From: Microseira wollei NIES-4236
GTDB lineage: Bacteria; Cyanobacteriota; Cyanobacteriia; Cyanobacteriales; Aerosakkonemataceae
Reading direction: 5' to 3'
Length of the DNA: 64,000 nucleotides
Assembly: GCF_020521235.1 (NCBI RefSeq)
Contig: NZ_BLAY01000025.1
Coordinates: 1-64,000, forward strand
In this document: piece after piece, positions 9,088-18,934 of the stretch
Layout of the letters: each line of letters begins with the position of its first letter
How positions within the stretch are numbered: the first letter of the stretch is position 1
Notes under the pieces: model-generated
Told to the model about the DNA's origin: nothing
Databases searched by the model: none
Seen by the model: only the letters and a program-made list of their open reading frames with translations
Position numbers and translations under genes: made by a program

Positions 9088-9672
9088 CTAAAGCTGAAAA
9101 TCCGCGTCAAAACTTTGGCGAGTCATCGGTTGGTCGATGGTTAAACCTTCACCGCCTAACTCTGTCAAGGGTTTCCCCTCGACAGATATATACACTTTGG
9201 CTTTGGGGTTTAAACTGGTTGCGGTGTAAATCACCTGTCCCAAGCGGCTTTGCATCGAAGCCGTACCGCCGCCCCTCGTGAATTCTTGGGACAAATCGAC
9301 GGATACGGTATCATTTTTAACCGCCAAGCTGCGGAGTTTGGTTCCCTGGGGAATGCTGGAAGAAACACCCGCATCAGCACCCGTAGATCCCGATAACAAG
9401 CGGTTAAACGCTGCTTCTAGAGACTGTTTTGGATTTTGGTTTCCCGTCTTGGTTGACGCTACCGGACGACCAACCAGGTGTATTTTATTATCCTGAGCTT
9501 CAACTAAGTAAACTTGAGCCGTCTGCTGTTGTTCTTGCTGGACAACAGGGGACGGAGTGAGAGTATTATTTGTTACCGTCTGGTTTTCCCTTCCACAACC
9601 AGTAACTAAAGCCAGGGTCACGACACCCGCAATGACGCTGCGAGGGATACGACAGAGTAGTTGTTGTTGCAT
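9088..9672 (-). CDS. GerMN-domain lipoprotein
   Basis: The 194-residue product begins with a signal peptide ending in a lipobox (LALVTGCG, predicted acylated Cys26), a Gln-rich linker and a GerMN (sporulation/germination-type) domain from about residue 50: VYLVEAQDNKIHLVGRPV, LEAAFNRLLSG, SSIPQGTKLRSLAVKNDTVS and VDLSQEFTRGGGTASMQSRL. GerMN domains occur in envelope proteins of many bacteria, often linked to peptidoglycan. The gene lies 72 nt after the DUF2993 gene on the same strand, so the two may form an envelope operon. Function beyond envelope localisation is not known. Confidence 0.87.
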   Translation of the reverse strand: MQQQLLCRIPRSVIAGVVTLALVTGCGRENQTVTNNTLTPSPVVQQEQQQTAQVYLVEAQDNKIHLVGRPVASTKTGNQNPKQSLEAAFNRLLSGSTGADAGVSSSIPQGTKLRSLAVKNDTVSVDLSQEFTRGGGTASMQSRLGQVIYTATSLNPKAKVYISVEGKPLTELGGEGLTIDQPMTRQSFDADFQL

Positions 9673-9744
9673 GATGGGGTTCTCCTTCCAAATAAGCAGA
9701 CTGGGTGTGAGGAGACCGAAATAGAGCTATGTGTTTGGCAACGG

Positions 9745-10581
9745 CTAGTTGTTGACCTTCTGGAGCGAAGGTGAGGGCAAAACTCGTACAAACGCCGCGA
9801 TCTCCAGTTGATCTGGATTTATCTTTAATTGTAGAAGCCTTGCTGTAATTCCGGACTGTTCCAATTGACCGAGATCGAACTGTTCGGTTAAACTCTGGCT
9901 CAGCGGGCCAAGCAGAAAAGAAGGTATCTCGTTATTATCGATCGATGCACTTGGCTCGATTAATTGCAACCGCCGCCCCGATACAAAAGCTATCCCAGAC
10001 TCAAGTCTAATCGGTAATTTCCTCCCATTGGCGGCATCGGTTTGGGTTTCGCCCTCCTGCTGTAACTCTACCTGGAACCGCAGGCGGTTGTTTGCCAAAA
10101 ATTCTACCCTGGGATTGACGAAAGTGTAGCGTTGCGAACCTTGATTTAAAAAAGCACCCGCATAGCGGGTTACCAGGTTCTGCAACAGCGCCTTGATTCT
10201 GGGTGTCTGTAAAGCTTTGTTGATATCCCCTGCGGTTAAAACTAACCGCACCCCAGCTTGCAAAGGTTGGCGTAAAGCTGCGGTAGGCAACTGTCCCCGC
10301 TGTCTCAGACGCTGTATATTAACGTCAACGGGGTCGGTTTCTAATTCTAAAGCAGCGATGCGAGCTTCGGGGATGAGCCACAATCCGCGTCCAGCAATTC
10401 GCACCCGTTCTAGTTTACCTTGCACCAACTGGTAGCTGGGAACGTTGTCTACTCGGACTTGTAATTGTTCTACTCTGTCAAACTGGGAACGGATGGTATT
10501 TCTAGCAATACTCTCTACGAAAAACCCAGCCGTAGACAGCAGACCAAATACCGCAGATAAAAGATAGGTAATGATTTCCAT
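9745..10581 (-). CDS. DUF2993 (LmeA-like) lipid-binding envelope protein
   Basis: The 278-residue protein has a short hydrophobic N-terminus (IITYLLSAVFGLLSTAGFFV) and a DUF2993-type beta-rich body: RSQFDRVEQLQVRVDNVPSY, GKLERVRIAGRGLWLIPEAR, LELETDPVDVNIQRL, VRLVLTAGDINKALQTPRIK and YTFVNPRVEFLANNRLRFQV. DUF2993/LmeA members bind phospholipids in the periplasm; in cyanobacteria the family is widespread and uncharacterised. It is the upstream gene of a likely pair with the GerMN lipoprotein. The start ATG at 10581 is the first in frame with the hydrophobic segment. Confidence 0.85.
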   Translation of the reverse strand: MEIITYLLSAVFGLLSTAGFFVESIARNTIRSQFDRVEQLQVRVDNVPSYQLVQGKLERVRIAGRGLWLIPEARIAALELETDPVDVNIQRLRQRGQLPTAALRQPLQAGVRLVLTAGDINKALQTPRIKALLQNLVTRYAGAFLNQGSQRYTFVNPRVEFLANNRLRFQVELQQEGETQTDAANGRKLPIRLESGIAFVSGRRLQLIEPSASIDNNEIPSFLLGPLSQSLTEQFDLGQLEQSGITARLLQLKINPDQLEIAAFVRVLPSPSLQKVNN

Positions 10582-10675
10582 TGGGAATGGCTAATGGCTA
10601 ATTGCTCATGGCTCATTGTTAATTGTTATTGGTTTTTTGGCAATTAGCCATTGTTAAGAATAAATTTCACAGATG

Positions 10676-10738
10676 TAGGGGCACGGCGTAGAAGGATTTT
10701 TGGTTTTTATTAAAAGTTTGTCTAATGCTGTGCCCCTA
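10676..10738. repeat. Dispersed palindromic repeat GTAGGGGCACGGC
   Basis: Inverted arms GTAGGGGCACGGC (10676-10688) and GCTGTGCCCCTAC (10726-10738) enclose an AT-rich loop just downstream of proS. A related pair (GGGACACGGCA / TGCCGTGTCCC) lies at 15926-15983. The position after proS would allow it to act as a transcription end, but there is no clear U tract. Confidence 0.6.
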
Positions 10739-10740
10739 CT

Positions 10741-12576
10741 TTAGGATATCGCTGCCTCGATCCACTGCTTGAGCGTGGATACTACTTCATCGATGGGAAT
10801 TTCTTGGGATTTGTGGGTAGCGCGTTCGACAACTTCGACTTTACCCGATTGCAGCGATCGCCCGGTGACAATCCGGTAAGGTATGCCAATCAAGTCGGCA
10901 TCTTTAAACTTTACACCCGCTCGCTCGTTGCGGTCATCCAGCAGCGTGTCAACTCCCGCTTGATTTAATGCTGTATAAAGTTTCTCCCCGACTTCTATTT
11001 GTTGGGCGTCGGATACGTTGGGAATGCAGATAATCGCGTGGTAGGGAGCGATCGCTACAGGCCAAATTATCCCATCTTTGTCGTAAGATTGCTCCACCGC
11101 CGATTGTGCTAATCGCGACACGCCTACCCCGTAACATCCCATCACCAAAGGCATTTCTTCCCCTTGTTCGTTGGTGTAGGTAGCCCCCATTGCTTTCGAG
11201 TATTTTGTCCCCAGTTGGAAGATATGACCGACTTCGATTCCCCTGGCGCTTTGCAGGGTTTGTTCCGGGTTGTGGTTCGCGCGATCGCCCGGTCTAGCTT
11301 TCCGTATATCTACTATGCTTTCTGCTAACTTAAATTGCTCTCCCCAATTCGCTCCCACTACGTGATAGCCAGACTCATTAGCACCCGTGACGAAATTCTT
11401 TAAATCAACCGCAGTTTTATCAACTAAACGCAAAAACTTGGCTTCCACCCTTGGCCCCCCCAAGGCATTGGGGGGTTGGGGGGGATCCGAGGTAATATAA
11501 TCGTCTGGGATATCTGGTGCAATATAGCCTAAAGGTAAAGACTTCGCCGCCCATTTTTGCTGTGCTTCCGCATCGGGTACTTGCAGCGCTAAAACCGTTT
11601 TAGCATTGTATCGCTCTGCTTGCCGTACTAACTCATTTTGCAGCTTAACATCATTAACTTCTTGGTCGCCGCGAATGCTGACCAATACCAGCACCGTAGT
11701 CCCGTTATCATAAACAGCTTGGTAGAGGACATTCTTGACAACTTGAGTCGGGGAACATTTCAGGAATTGGCAGAGTTTTTCTATCGTTTCGGTTCCCGGA
11801 GTTTCCCGTTTTTCATAACTATTAAACGGCGAAGGTTCTGCATCCGCTGGCAAAGAAACCGCCTTTTCTACATTAGCGGCATACTTGCCATCTTCGGTGT
11901 AGAGAACCTCATCTTCTCCCGCATCTGCGAGTACCATAAATTCTTGGGAACCAGACCCGCCAATTGCCCCGGAATCAGCTTCAACTGCGCGGAATTTTAA
12001 ACCAGAACGCCGCAGCATATTGCTGTAAGCCTGGTGCATATCCTGATAAGTTTTTTTCAGGCTTTCCTCATCGGCGTGGAACGAATAGCCATCCTTCATG
12101 ATGAATTCGCGACCCCGCATTAAGCCAAATCTAGGGCGAATTTCATCGCGGAATTTTGTTTGAATTTGATACAGGTGCAAAGGCAATTGCCGATAGGAAC
12201 GAATCATCTCCTTAGCGACAGTTGTAATTACCTCTTCATGAGTCGGACCTAGTCCCAATTCCGTCTCGCGGCGGTCTACGAGGGCGAACATAATACCCTC
12301 AGCTTTAGTATAAGTATCCCAACGACCCGATTCTTTCCACAACTCGGCGGGTTGTAATTGGGGAAGGAGACACTCTTGCGCGCCTGTGGCGTTCATTTCT
12401 TCCCGGACAATTTGGGAAACCTTTTGCAGCACCCGCCACATCAGGGGCAGATAGGCATAAATACCGCTACCGATGCGACGGATATAACCTGCACGCAGGA
12501 GTAATTTATGACTGGGTATTTCTGCTTCTGCTGGGTCTTCCCGCAGCGTGACGAATAACATTTGAGACAGTCGCAT
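10741..12576 (-). CDS. proS: Prolyl-tRNA synthetase (bacterial type with YbaK-like insertion)
   Basis: ProRS charges tRNA-Pro. The 611-residue protein has class II motif 1/2 regions ([49 protein letters not shown]), an editing-type insertion domain from about residue 230 to 410 ([43 protein letters not shown]), motif 3 ([18 protein letters not shown]) and a C-terminal anticodon-binding domain ([20 protein letters not shown]). The insertion domain carries an extra Pro/Gly-rich stretch ([17 protein letters not shown], residues about 360-376) encoded by a G/C-rich palindromic repeat that also occurs outside genes. The frame is intact. Confidence 0.97.
   Translation of the reverse strand: MRLSQMLFVTLREDPAEAEIPSHKLLLRAGYIRRIGSGIYAYLPLMWRVLQKVSQIVREEMNATGAQECLLPQLQPAELWKESGRWDTYTKAEGIMFALVDRRETELGLGPTHEEVITTVAKEMIRSYRQLPLHLYQIQTKFRDEIRPRFGLMRGREFIMKDGYSFHADEESLKKTYQDMHQAYSNMLRRSGLKFRAVEADSGAIGGSGSQEFMVLADAGEDEVLYTEDGKYAANVEKAVSLPADAEPSPFNSYEKRETPGTETIEKLCQFLKCSPTQVVKNVLYQAVYDNGTTVLVLVSIRGDQEVNDVKLQNELVRQAERYNAKTVLALQVPDAEAQQKWAAKSLPLGYIAPDIPDDYITSDPPQPPNALGGPRVEAKFLRLVDKTAVDLKNFVTGANESGYHVVGANWGEQFKLAESIVDIRKARPGDRANHNPEQTLQSARGIEVGHIFQLGTKYSKAMGATYTNEQGEEMPLVMGCYGVGVSRLAQSAVEQSYDKDGIIWPVAIAPYHAIICIPNVSDAQQIEVGEKLYTALNQAGVDTLLDDRNERAGVKFKDADLIGIPYRIVTGRSLQSGKVEVVERATHKSQEIPIDEVVSTLKQWIEAAIS
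11453..11488. repeat. CCCCCC-AAGGCATT-GGGGGG palindromic repeat inside proS
   Basis: The unit GGCCCCCCCAAGGCATTGGG, continuing GGGTTGGGGGGGATCC, lies in frame in proS. An almost identical copy (GCCCCCCAAGGCATTGGGGG, then TTGGGGGGATC) is intergenic at 20771-20802, showing that the coding copy is a dispersed repeat. Confidence 0.8.
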
Positions 12577-12677
12577 CGTTTCTTCTCTTCCTTTTCCCGA
12601 CGGGATGCTTGCTTTCTCAGTCTAGAACATTCGGGGGTTCAAATCTTTCAGATGATATAGCCATCTCATCCTTGTCT

Positions 12678-12755
12678 TTGACCTACTCCCCCATCTGAAG
12701 CAGGGGGATTCTCAAGCATGTTGTTACGAGGCGGTCTTAAAACGCGCCTCGTAAC
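12678..12755. repeat. Solo IS605-type end hairpin and adjacent perfect stem-loop upstream of proS
   Basis: TTTGACCTACTCCCCCATCT followed by GAAGCAGGGGGATTCTC (12678-12713) forms a hairpin like those at the ends of the tnpB elements in this window (TTGACACTCCCC...GGGGATT), but no transposase gene adjoins it. Next to it GTTACGAGGCG (12723-12733) and CGCCTCGTAAC (12745-12755) form a perfect 11-bp stem. The pair probably marks an excised or deleted element. Confidence 0.5.
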
Positions 12756-12845
12756 CTTTCTTCATTGGCTTGGCTGTGAACCGTAGTTTATGGTATCACC
12801 TAATTAATCGATTTTTCCGCCCAGCCTACCCAAAACATTGATATT

Positions 12846-14174
12846 ATGGCAGTTTATCAAGACCGCGAAGCGTTCATTCCCTATCGTCGATCCGACCTGA
12901 TCGAACTTTGCGTGGAATCCGGTCATTTAGCAGCCGCAGATGTGCCAAAGTTCCGGAATTTCTGCAAAATATTGTCGGCCTATTACCATTTTAATTCGCA
13001 TCAAAAATTGGAGTTTTTAAAAGATAATTATGCTCCGTTTAACCCGGATGCAGATACCAAATTTATAAATGAATTGACACCAGACCAAAAGGCCAAGATG
13101 CCAGCCCAATTGTTGACTGTTTTTGAGAATATACTGACCCAAGCTAATTATATACCATTAACCCAAAAAAAGTTACAATTGGCGTTGCAGGAAAAGTCAT
13201 TAATTGAGTTAAAAACACAGATTAATTTTGAAGACTTTGACCAAATCGTTTGCTACTACCGAGGCGACAGAAAACAAAAAATAATCGGCAAAAAACTCTG
13301 GAAAAATGTAGAAAAGACGATTCAGGTATTTGAGCGGGTAGTATTGTTGCTTAAATTCAAAAATTACAGATATTTTGAGGCGAAAAAAATCCAGATTAAA
13401 AAACTTAATTTTAAGCCTGGTAAAATATACATTTACTTTTACAAAAACATCCCCAAATATGACCTAGAGTTTTTATTTCCCAACATTAAGCTCAGCATGA
13501 CATGGAAAGACCGTCTCCTGTTTGGCATTCCTGCGGTTGGGGCTGGTATTCCGCTCCTACTCAGAGTCATTCCTCAATTGTTTCTGATTGTAGGGGTGAT
13601 ATTATTTGTCTTTTTCGGTCAGTCGATCCTGGTAAAATATATCAACGAAGAGCAAGTCCGTAATATTATGCCCATACTCGTGGCTTTCTTGTCGCTAATT
13701 GTTGGCTTGGGCGGGTTTGCGTTCCGGCAATATAACAATTACAAGAATAAGAAAATCAAATTTCAAAAAGAGATAACAGACACTCTGTTTTTCAGAAATT
13801 TGGCTAATAACGCTAGGGTTTTTAGCTGTTTAATTGACGATGCAGAAGAGGAAGAATGCAAAGAAATTATCCTAGTATATTATCACCTAATGACGAGCAA
13901 AAATCCTCTAAATCCGGAACAATTGGATGACCGAATTGAGGCATGGATGGCAGAAAAATTTGGGACGAAAATTGACTTCGATATCAATGGCCCGCTACGC
14001 AATCTGGAAGCAATACGCGGCAAAATTGTCAAAGAAGGAGAAGCGGAAGCTAGTACGCCAGAAATACCGCTCCTGACTTACGATAACCAGGGATTTTGTC
14101 AAGTTCCATCCCTGGACGATGCCAAAACAATCGTAGATTACGTTTGGGACAATGCCTTTCTCTACGCCAAATGA
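12846..14174 (+). CDS. DUF3754 (TMEM143-type) membrane protein
   Basis: The 442-residue product has a hydrophilic N-terminal half, two or three transmembrane segments (residues about 220-300: LLFGIPAVGAGIPLLLRVIP, LFLIVGVILFVFFGQSIL, IMPILVAFLSLIVGLGGFAF) and a conserved C-terminal region with FFRNLANNARVFSCLIDDAE, EEECKEIILVYYHL and LDDRIEAWMAEKFG. This pattern, including YYRGDRK and the KPGKIYIYFYKNIP stretch, matches DUF3754/TMEM143 proteins of cyanobacteria and mitochondria, whose function is unknown. The ATG at 12846 is preceded by an AT-rich leader. It is monocistronic and the base composition is lower in GC than its neighbours. Confidence 0.8.
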   Translation: MAVYQDREAFIPYRRSDLIELCVESGHLAAADVPKFRNFCKILSAYYHFNSHQKLEFLKDNYAPFNPDADTKFINELTPDQKAKMPAQLLTVFENILTQANYIPLTQKKLQLALQEKSLIELKTQINFEDFDQIVCYYRGDRKQKIIGKKLWKNVEKTIQVFERVVLLLKFKNYRYFEAKKIQIKKLNFKPGKIYIYFYKNIPKYDLEFLFPNIKLSMTWKDRLLFGIPAVGAGIPLLLRVIPQLFLIVGVILFVFFGQSILVKYINEEQVRNIMPILVAFLSLIVGLGGFAFRQYNNYKNKKIKFQKEITDTLFFRNLANNARVFSCLIDDAEEEECKEIILVYYHLMTSKNPLNPEQLDDRIEAWMAEKFGTKIDFDINGPLRNLEAIRGKIVKEGEAEASTPEIPLLTYDNQGFCQVPSLDDAKTIVDYVWDNAFLYAK

Positions 14175-14506
14175 TGGCATCTGAGGAAAAGCCAGATGTC
14201 AATTTGCCCGGGGGATGAATTACCATAAATTGGGCAGTAAATATGATAATTTTTTTTAACAGAGGTGCGAACGCGAGTGCGTGCCTCCGGCATATCGTGA
14301 CACCCCACACCCCCATTTGTAATCGCACCGTACACATATGTGAAAGCACTTGCACAAACCCGCCCGTACCTTAGTCCGCAGATTACCATTTACAATGCAG
14401 ATCCTTCTGCTTGGTCAGAAACAAGTCTATGGGCAAAGTTCAAGAATTCCTGACGTTACTTGAGGAAAGACCAAGATAGCAAGGCTTTGGATTAAGGAAT
14501 ACCATT
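14175..14506. other. Gene-free stretch, no recognisable signal
   Basis: About 330 nt between the DUF3754 gene and the HmpF-like gene. It contains a run of T at 14249 and a GC-rich patch with no strong hairpin or conserved motif. I see nothing further in it. Confidence 0.5.
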
Positions 14507-15016
14507 ATGCGGTATCTTGCAGAAGTCCAAAAAATAGGAACGCTTGGCATTAAAACACAACTCAAGCTGCTAGCTTATCAGGAAAGCGAACAGATTTGGA
14601 GTCCCGTATCCGATGAAGAGACAATTTTATACGAGACAGCTAATAAGTACAAAGCTGGTGCTTTTGTGCTAGTTGAATTGAACAAAAGCAAACAAGTCCA
14701 ACAAATTGAAGAAGCAGCACGTCCTTTAGTTGGCATTTTGCAAAGTTATGCCAATTTACCGAAAAAGTTACAGCGCCTAGAAGAAGACATAAAACTGTGG
14801 GAGCAGTCTTATTCTGAACAGAAAAAGATGCTGAATCGGCGCAGTTTAGCGCTGCAAAACCGAGAACAACAGTTGAAACAACAAAAAGAAGATTTTAGCC
14901 ACAAGCTAGACCGACAACGCGAGCAACTTGACAGCGTGTGGGATGACCTCGATCGACTGCGCCAACAGCTAAATCTCGACCGTCAGAAGCTAACAGAAAC
15001 TTTGCAGCAACTTTGA
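14507..15016 (+). CDS. HmpF N-terminal-domain-like coiled-coil protein
   Basis: The 169-residue protein starts with MRYLAEVQKIGTLGIKTQLK and has a small N-terminal domain (FVLVELNKSKQVQQIEEAAR, LVGILQSYANL) followed by a continuous coiled coil from about residue 85 to the end (LEEDIKLWEQSYSEQKKMLN, REQQLKQQKEDF). This is the layout of the N-terminal third of HmpF, the pilus-dependent motility/phototaxis protein of filamentous cyanobacteria (about 580 residues), but the long C-terminal coiled coil is missing. A second such short protein lies at 37244-37663 with the same start (MLHLAQVQKQ). It may interact with the motility apparatus; that is inference from homology only. Confidence 0.7.
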   Translation: MRYLAEVQKIGTLGIKTQLKLLAYQESEQIWSPVSDEETILYETANKYKAGAFVLVELNKSKQVQQIEEAARPLVGILQSYANLPKKLQRLEEDIKLWEQSYSEQKKMLNRRSLALQNREQQLKQQKEDFSHKLDRQREQLDSVWDDLDRLRQQLNLDRQKLTETLQQL

Positions 15017-15133
15017 CCTCTCCCCGCCATAAATGGACGGGGATTCTAAACTCTTGCTTCACCGAGGGATAAAAACAATCGGTTAGGCTTTTTAGTGTTG
15101 GTGGTGCGTTACACGACCTTAACGCACCCTACA

Positions 15134-15784
15134 TTAGGTAAACTCAACCGATCTATTTCCCACGACTTGCGGCGCACCCGCTACCAAACGCAAATCGTCG
15201 CCATAAACAGATAGCCAAGGTTGACCTAAATTTAAACTAGAAAAAGGACTTTCTGCGGGGACTATCAATTTGCTGTTAATCAACCCCAAACGAGATTCAA
15301 CCTCACCTTTAAACAACAGCAAATCTGTACCCAAACTACTCAAAACCGGGCCGCTAAACGGTATCGGCAACCCAAAACTTGGCTGACTGTAAGTGAGGCT
15401 GCAAAGTTGTCGATCTCCTTGGCGGATGGTAACGTTAGACTGCTCTCCCTTCACCCAAATAAACTCAGCCAATTCTTTTGGTAGACCCCAAATTTCTCGA
15501 CCGCCTGCTACAGAATCGGAATTATCGACATAAATATGGGACACCCAACCACCGATTTTGCCGGAATAGTTCACCACACCAGCAACAACAATTAACTCGT
15601 TGTATTCCAGGACAGAACCTAATCCGTAGGAGGATACATAAACCCCGCCTAGAGTTTTTCCAGGCCATACAGAAATAATGTCTAATTCTTTTGGAATAAA
15701 AGGACGCGCTCTGTCAATATCGATTAATTGTAAAGTTTGAATCGCGTAGCCTTTGAGCGTCCACGGTGCTTGTGGATATGCCAT
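15134..15784 (-). CDS. Acetoacetate decarboxylase family protein
   Basis: The 216-residue protein has the ADC-family body: APWTLKGYAIQTLQLIDIDR, ARPFIPKELDIISVWPGKTL, GGVYVSSYGLGSVLEYNELI, IYVDNSDSVAGGREIWGLPK and ELAEFIWVKG. The WGLPKELAEF segment is where the family keeps the catalytic lysine, which here is the Lys of WGLPKE. The family includes true decarboxylases and many members with other aldolase or dehydratase activities, so the substrate is open. The gene stands alone, with a hairpin (GCGTTACACGACCTTAACGC) overlapping its 3' flank at 15105-15125. Confidence 0.88.
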   Translation of the reverse strand: MAYPQAPWTLKGYAIQTLQLIDIDRARPFIPKELDIISVWPGKTLGGVYVSSYGLGSVLEYNELIVVAGVVNYSGKIGGWVSHIYVDNSDSVAGGREIWGLPKELAEFIWVKGEQSNVTIRQGDRQLCSLTYSQPSFGLPIPFSGPVLSSLGTDLLLFKGEVESRLGLINSKLIVPAESPFSSLNLGQPWLSVYGDDLRLVAGAPQVVGNRSVEFT

Positions 15785-16150
15785 TGAAATATTCTCCTGT
15801 TAACCCTTTTCCCTTTTTAGCGTAAGGTATCGAGCAGATAATCTGCCAAAAGGTGAAACCATTCTGCTAGCTAAACTCATTAATATTGCATATGATGTCT
15901 GGTAGATTACCCATAATTAGCAGCCGGGACACGGCACGATTAACGTTATCTGTTTGTCCGAGATATCTATGATGCCGTGTCCCTACGCAACGACTCTGTG
16001 AGGTTTTTTTATTATCGGCAATTCAACGTACATCATGTCATTTCAACTAAAGCGATCAAAAAAAAGAGGAGAGGATTGCGATCCCATTCCCCTCCACCCT
16101 TGTTATGACTCCTAGCCATTAGCCATTAGCCATTAGCCATTAACTAATGA
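15785..16150. other. Intergenic region with inverted repeats between the decarboxylase-family gene and dnaK
   Basis: About 365 nt. It has the 11-bp inverted pair GGGACACGGCA (15926-15936) and TGCCGTGTCCC (15973-15983), and a tandem GCCATTA run at 16114-16144 directly after dnaK. No open frame with recognisable content. Confidence 0.6.
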
Positions 16151-18058
16151 CTATTTCGTTTCAGAGAATTCGGCGTCAATCACATCATCGCCGCCAGAAG
16201 CACCAGTCGCACCAGTGCCACCCGTACCAGCATCGCCACCAGGTGCAGCACCTGCGCCAGCTTGTTGATAGATATTGCTACCAATGCTGTACAAGGTTTG
16301 TTGCAATTCCGGCATCAAGGTCTTGATCCGTTCGTCGTCATCCTTGGAAATGGCTTCCTTCAAGTCTTTGATCAAACCTTCAGCCTTGGTTTTATCCGCT
16401 GCGGGGACTTTATCTCCCAGTTCTTTAAGCTGCTTCTCAGCTTGGTATGCCAGAGAGTCTGCTTGGTTCTTGCGGTCGATCTTTTCGCGACGTTCCTTGT
16501 CTGCGGAAGCGTTGCGTTCGGCTTCTTTAACCATGCGCTCAACGTCATCTTTGGGCAGGGTAGAAGCGCCGGTAATGCTGATTGATTGTTCTTTACCAGT
16601 CCCTTTGTCTTTGGCGGTAACGTTCAGGATACCGTTGGCGTCGATATCGAAGGTAACTTCAATTTGCGGTACGCCACGGGGTGCGGGAGGAATGCCATCT
16701 AAGCGGAAAGTACCCAGACTCTTGTTGTCATTGGACATTTCCCGTTCGCCTTGGAGGATGTGGATTTCCACATTGGTTTGACCATCCACGGCGGTGGAGA
16801 ACACTTCCGACTTCTTGGTAGGAATCGTGGTGTTGCGTGGGATAATCTTGGTCATAACGCCGCCCAAGGTTTCCACACCCAAAGACAGCGGAGTTACATC
16901 CAGCAACAGGATGTCTTTAACTTCACCCGCGAGGACGCCTGCTTGAATCGCAGCACCAACGGCAACTACTTCATCCGGGTTAACGGTTTGGTTGGGTTGT
17001 TTGGCTAGAACCCGCGCCACCAATTCTTGCACGGCGGGAATCCGAGTCGAACCACCCACCAACACGACTTCATCGATTTGCTCTTTATTTAGCTTGGCGT
17101 CGCGCAGGGCATTTTCTACCGGAATGCGGCAACGATCAATTAAATCCGAGCAAAGTTCTTCAAATTTAGCCCGCGTCAGCTGCACTTCCAGGTGTTTGGG
17201 ACCTTCCTGAGTTGCGGTGATGAAGGGCAGGTTAATTTCGGCTTGGGTGACGCTAGACAGTTCAATCTTGGCCTTTTCAGCAGCTTCGGTGAGGCGTTGC
17301 AGCGCTTGTCTGTCTTTCCGCAGTTCGATGCCTTCGTTTTTCTTGAACTGTTCGGCGAGAAAGTCTACGATTTTCTTGTCGAAGTCGTCACCGCCCAGGT
17401 GGGTATCGCCGGAGGTTGCCAGTACTTCAAACACGCCGTCGCCGACTTCTAGAATCGATACGTCAAAAGTACCGCCACCTAAGTCGAATACGAGGATGGT
17501 TTCGTTGCTCTTCTTGTCTAAACCGTAAGCGAGAGAAGCTGCGGTGGGTTCGTTGATGATCCGCAAAACTTCAATGCCCGCAATTTTACCAGCGTCTTTG
17601 GTGGCTTGACGTTGGGAGTCGTTGAAGTAGGCAGGAACGGTAATAACAGCTTGGGTGACTTGTTCGCCCAGATATTTGCTGGCGTCATCGACCAGCTTCC
17701 GCAGCACTTGGGCGGAAATTTCTTCTGGGGCAAACTGCTTACCTTGAGAAGGGCAGTCAAGCTTGACGTTGCCGTTGACGTTGAGGACTTTGTAAGAAAC
17801 TTCGGTTGCTTCGTGGGTGACTTCGGAGAATTTACGCCCGATAAACCGCTTCACCGAATAGAAGGTGTTTTCCGGGTTCATCACCGATTGACGTTTGGCG
17901 ATTTGACCGACCAAGCGATCGCCATTTTTGGTAAACGCCACAACCGAAGGCGTGGTGCGAAAACCCTCTGCGTTAGCAATTACTGTGGGTTTGCCACCTT
18001 CCATCACTGCCACGCAAGAGTTTGTCGTACCTAAGTCAATTCCAACTACTTTTGCCAT
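16151..18058 (-). CDS. dnaK: Chaperone protein DnaK (Hsp70)
   Basis: DnaK is the ATP-driven chaperone working with DnaJ and GrpE. The 635-residue product is full length: nucleotide-binding domain with [16 protein letters not shown] (residues 6-21), [56 protein letters not shown] and [16 protein letters not shown]; interdomain linker [18 protein letters not shown]; substrate-binding domain and helical lid; C-terminal Gly/Ala-rich tail ending [11 protein letters not shown], the EF/DVIDAEF-type tail of bacterial DnaK. Cyanobacteria carry several dnaK genes; this one has no grpE or dnaJ next to it, resembling the dnaK2-type main copy in sequence, but assignment to a paralogue is not certain. Confidence 0.97.
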   Translation of the reverse strand: MAKVVGIDLGTTNSCVAVMEGGKPTVIANAEGFRTTPSVVAFTKNGDRLVGQIAKRQSVMNPENTFYSVKRFIGRKFSEVTHEATEVSYKVLNVNGNVKLDCPSQGKQFAPEEISAQVLRKLVDDASKYLGEQVTQAVITVPAYFNDSQRQATKDAGKIAGIEVLRIINEPTAASLAYGLDKKSNETILVFDLGGGTFDVSILEVGDGVFEVLATSGDTHLGGDDFDKKIVDFLAEQFKKNEGIELRKDRQALQRLTEAAEKAKIELSSVTQAEINLPFITATQEGPKHLEVQLTRAKFEELCSDLIDRCRIPVENALRDAKLNKEQIDEVVLVGGSTRIPAVQELVARVLAKQPNQTVNPDEVVAVGAAIQAGVLAGEVKDILLLDVTPLSLGVETLGGVMTKIIPRNTTIPTKKSEVFSTAVDGQTNVEIHILQGEREMSNDNKSLGTFRLDGIPPAPRGVPQIEVTFDIDANGILNVTAKDKGTGKEQSISITGASTLPKDDVERMVKEAERNASADKERREKIDRKNQADSLAYQAEKQLKELGDKVPAADKTKAEGLIKDLKEAISKDDDERIKTLMPELQQTLYSIGSNIYQQAGAGAAPGGDAGTGGTGATGASGGDDVIDAEFSETK

Positions 18059-18476
18059 AAGAGTATTCTGGTTCTATGTCGCTACAAAAACTTTGGCCCT
18101 CTTTTGACCAGATGCTGACCAAGGAATTCTTAGTCTTCCACATCAGCAGCAAGTCTAGCTTCAATACCATTTTGGTAAGCTTACTGATCTATATAGTGAG
18201 GGCGGTACGGTATCTGTTGAAGGGGGGTTTCCCGAACCTAACCGAGGACGGTTAGGTTTGTTGGTGGTGTAGCATGTCCAGAGCCTTTTAGGTTCTGCTA
18301 ATTGCTGCCACTGCAACTACTGTAGGTAAAGTAACGCGGTTGGGGTTGGGGGTGAACCGTATAAGATCGGGGGTGTTTGCCGTCTGGGGTGGAGTGCGAT
18401 CGCAATTTATATTGCCAACGCATCAGTTGATCGCATTATGATTAATCTGGCAATCTGGCTGATTTAATTGTGGTAG
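18059..18476. other. dnaK upstream region with perfect 10-bp stem-loop
   Basis: About 420 nt upstream of dnaK. A perfect stem AACCTAACCG/CGGTTAGGTT (18235-18244 and 18249-18258, loop AGGA) is present. No CIRCE element (TTAGCACTC-N9-GAGTGCTAA) was seen, so HrcA control by the classical operator is not supported. The promoter could not be placed with confidence. Confidence 0.55.
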
Positions 18477-18920
18477 ATGGCAAAACTCTACTATCGAGGC
18501 ATGGCAGAGGAAAACGGTAAACCCAAAGTAGGGCGTAGCGCTCGGTTGTTGGGAGTCTGACCCGGTATTGACATTGATGTCGAGCAAATGTCCAGAGATT
18601 GCTTGGATGAACGGGGATATTTGCGACCAGAAGCCGAACCCAATCCTTCAGGCGAGCTTGTAGCTGTAGCCATTAGAAATACTAAAGGAATGTCAACCTC
18701 GTTAACAATCGAAAGTTTACCAGCATGCCGCAGACCTGCAACATTTGGAGGTACGGGAAAAGATCCCCTCTGGCAAATTGAAGACAGCAAAATTACTGGA
18801 TATCTCCAAGCCGTCCAAGACAGTCCCACCCACGTTAGTATTCTGCCAAGAACTACAATGTTGTTAGAGAAATACGAAGCAGCACTGGCAAATACCCAGA
18901 ATGATTGGCAGAGAGTTTGA
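18477..18920 (+). pseudogene. Toxin-like protein gene interrupted by an in-frame TGA
   Basis: From the ATG at 18477 the frame reads MAKLYYRGMAEENGKPKVGR then SARLLGV, a TGA at 18558-18560, and resumes PGIDIDVEQMSRDCLDERGY through GGTGKDPLWQIEDSKITGYL to the stop at 18920. The context LLGV-stop-PGIDI suggests a CGA arginine codon changed to TGA. Length (about 147 codons) and motifs such as GMS, RRPATFGGTGKDP and the C-terminal LLEKYEAALANTQNDWQ recall small proteins sometimes described as Tse2-like ADP-ribosyltransferase toxins; I hold this weakly. A conserved-looking gene follows 14 nt later and may be its partner or immunity gene. Confidence 0.5.
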
Positions 18921-18934
18921 CTCGGAGAACAGAA

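Noticed and set aside
18059..18476. CIRCE operator upstream of dnaK
   Set aside because: No TTAGCACTC...GAGTGCTAA inverted repeat is present.
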